NCBI RefSeq assembly: GCF_003710805.1
Contig: NZ_RHHB01000014.1
Coordinates: 1-64,000, forward strand
DNA from: Agromyces tardus
GTDB lineage: Bacteria > Actinomycetota > Actinomycetes > Actinomycetales > Microbacteriaceae
Length of the DNA stretch: 64,000 bases
Reading direction: 5' to 3'
Shown here: positions 63,546 through 64,000 of the stretch, piece by piece
Layout: each line of letters opens with the position of its first letter
How positions within the stretch are numbered: position 1 is the first letter of the stretch
Made by a program: the position numbers and the translations under genes
The notes under the pieces: model-generated
Database searches by the model: none
Told to the model about the DNA's origin: nothing
What the model saw: the letters and a program-made list of their open reading frames with translations, nothing else

Positions 63546-64000
63546 GTGACGGATCCCGTTCTCGACTGGCTGCTCGCGGGCGACGTCGCGGTCCGGTACC
63601 AGGCGCGTCGCGACCTCCTCGACCACGAGGACGAGGAGTTGCGGCAGCGCATCGTGCTCGAGGGCGACGGTGCGGCATTGCTCGCCGCCCGCAGCGAGGG
63701 CGGGCACTGGGGACGCGGCTTCTACCAGCCCAAGTGGACATCGAGCCACTACACGCTCCTCGAGCTGCGGAACATCGGGCTGCCGCCGCAGACCGCAGCG
63801 CCGCGGGAGACGGCGGCACTGATCCTCGCCGAGGAGAAGGGGCGCGACGGCGGGCTGAACCCGAGCCGCACCATCGCGGTGAGCGACGTGTGCGTCAACG
63901 GGATGGCGTTGAACTACCTCGGCTACTTCGGCATGCCCACCGACGAGCTGGCGAGCGTCGTCGACTTCATCCTGTCGCAGCGCATGCCCGACGGGGGGTT
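63546..64000 (+). CDS. Prenyltransferase/squalene-cyclase-repeat-like protein, truncated by the window edge
   Basis: The GTG at 63546 opens a frame that runs to the right edge for 151 codons without a stop. It starts VTDPVLDWLLAGDVAVRYQA and contains HWGRGFYQPKWTSSHYTLLE, DVCVNGMALNYLGYF and QRMPDGG. These resemble the short repeats of prenyltransferase/squalene-cyclase-like proteins of unknown function in Actinobacteria. AGGTGG lies about 5 bases before the start. The C-terminus is unknown. Confidence 0.7.
   Translation, partial: MTDPVLDWLLAGDVAVRYQARRDLLDHEDEELRQRIVLEGDGAALLAARSEGGHWGRGFYQPKWTSSHYTLLELRNIGLPPQTAAPRETAALILAEEKGRDGGLNPSRTIAVSDVCVNGMALNYLGYFGMPTDELASVVDFILSQRMPDGG

Overview
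The window is 64 kb of very GC-rich chromosomal DNA from an actinobacterium. The organism is most likely a member of the Microbacteriaceae (Agromyces-like). This rests on tRNA-Trp/secE/nusG/rplK/rplA order with an acidic NusG N-terminal extension, F420-type and actinobacterial regulator families, GTG starts, frequent 4-bp stop/start overlaps, and two abundant DNA signatures. One is the motif GCGGATGCCGC and its complement. The other is a hairpin element built from arms that start CGGTCGAGTAG and end TATCGAGACC. The genus is an inference.

Layout. 0-5 kb: membrane proteins, then a promoter, tRNA-Trp(CCA), secE, nusG, rplK and rplA, closed by a strong terminator. 5-12 kb: two tandem PhoX-family secreted proteins, small proteins (DUF2188, acylphosphatase, DUF1801), a frameshifted glutaminase-STAS gene and a LuxR-type regulator. 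12-21 kb: a catabolic island with an APC permease, a succinate-semialdehyde-type dehydrogenase, a Cache-domain protein, a FadR-type GntR regulator, a class III CoA-transferase, a glutaryl-CoA-dehydrogenase-like enzyme and a second aldehyde dehydrogenase. Three similar AT-rich boxes in front of its transcription units look like one operator. 21.7-24 kb: a polar amino-acid ABC transporter. 24-37 kb: amine and amino-acid catabolism, with a FAD amine oxidase whose halves are swapped, class I and class III aminotransferases, an MmsA-type dehydrogenase with divergent PucR, a VOC/HxlR pair, a MOSC protein, and a cupin/DAO-oxidase pair. 37-46 kb: a GH16-like protein, a RamB-like regulator, a frameshifted UbiB-family kinase gene, an F420-dependent oxidoreductase, an HxlR/NmrA-type divergent pair, a GNAT, and an AbiEi/DUF559-like protein between two related palindromes. 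47-50 kb: the glyoxylate shunt (aceA, aceB). 50-64 kb: a HerA-like ATPase, GNAT and MarR-GNAT proteins, photolyase/MFS with divergent ArsR, a quinone reductase, a hydrolase/YqaJ-nuclease pair, a cell-wall-binding/PIG-L fusion with a GerMN-like lipoprotein, and a truncated gene at the right edge.

No prophage, insertion sequence, integrase, rRNA or CRISPR array is seen. The accessory flavour comes from the dispersed hairpin elements, which pile up in intergenic spaces and in one place sit in frame inside a coding sequence. The features most deserving a second look are the circularly permuted amine oxidase, the palindrome-flanked AbiEi/DUF559 gene, the hairpin elements and their stacked arms, the GGATGCCGC motif that appears to dictate codon choice, and two frameshifted genes.
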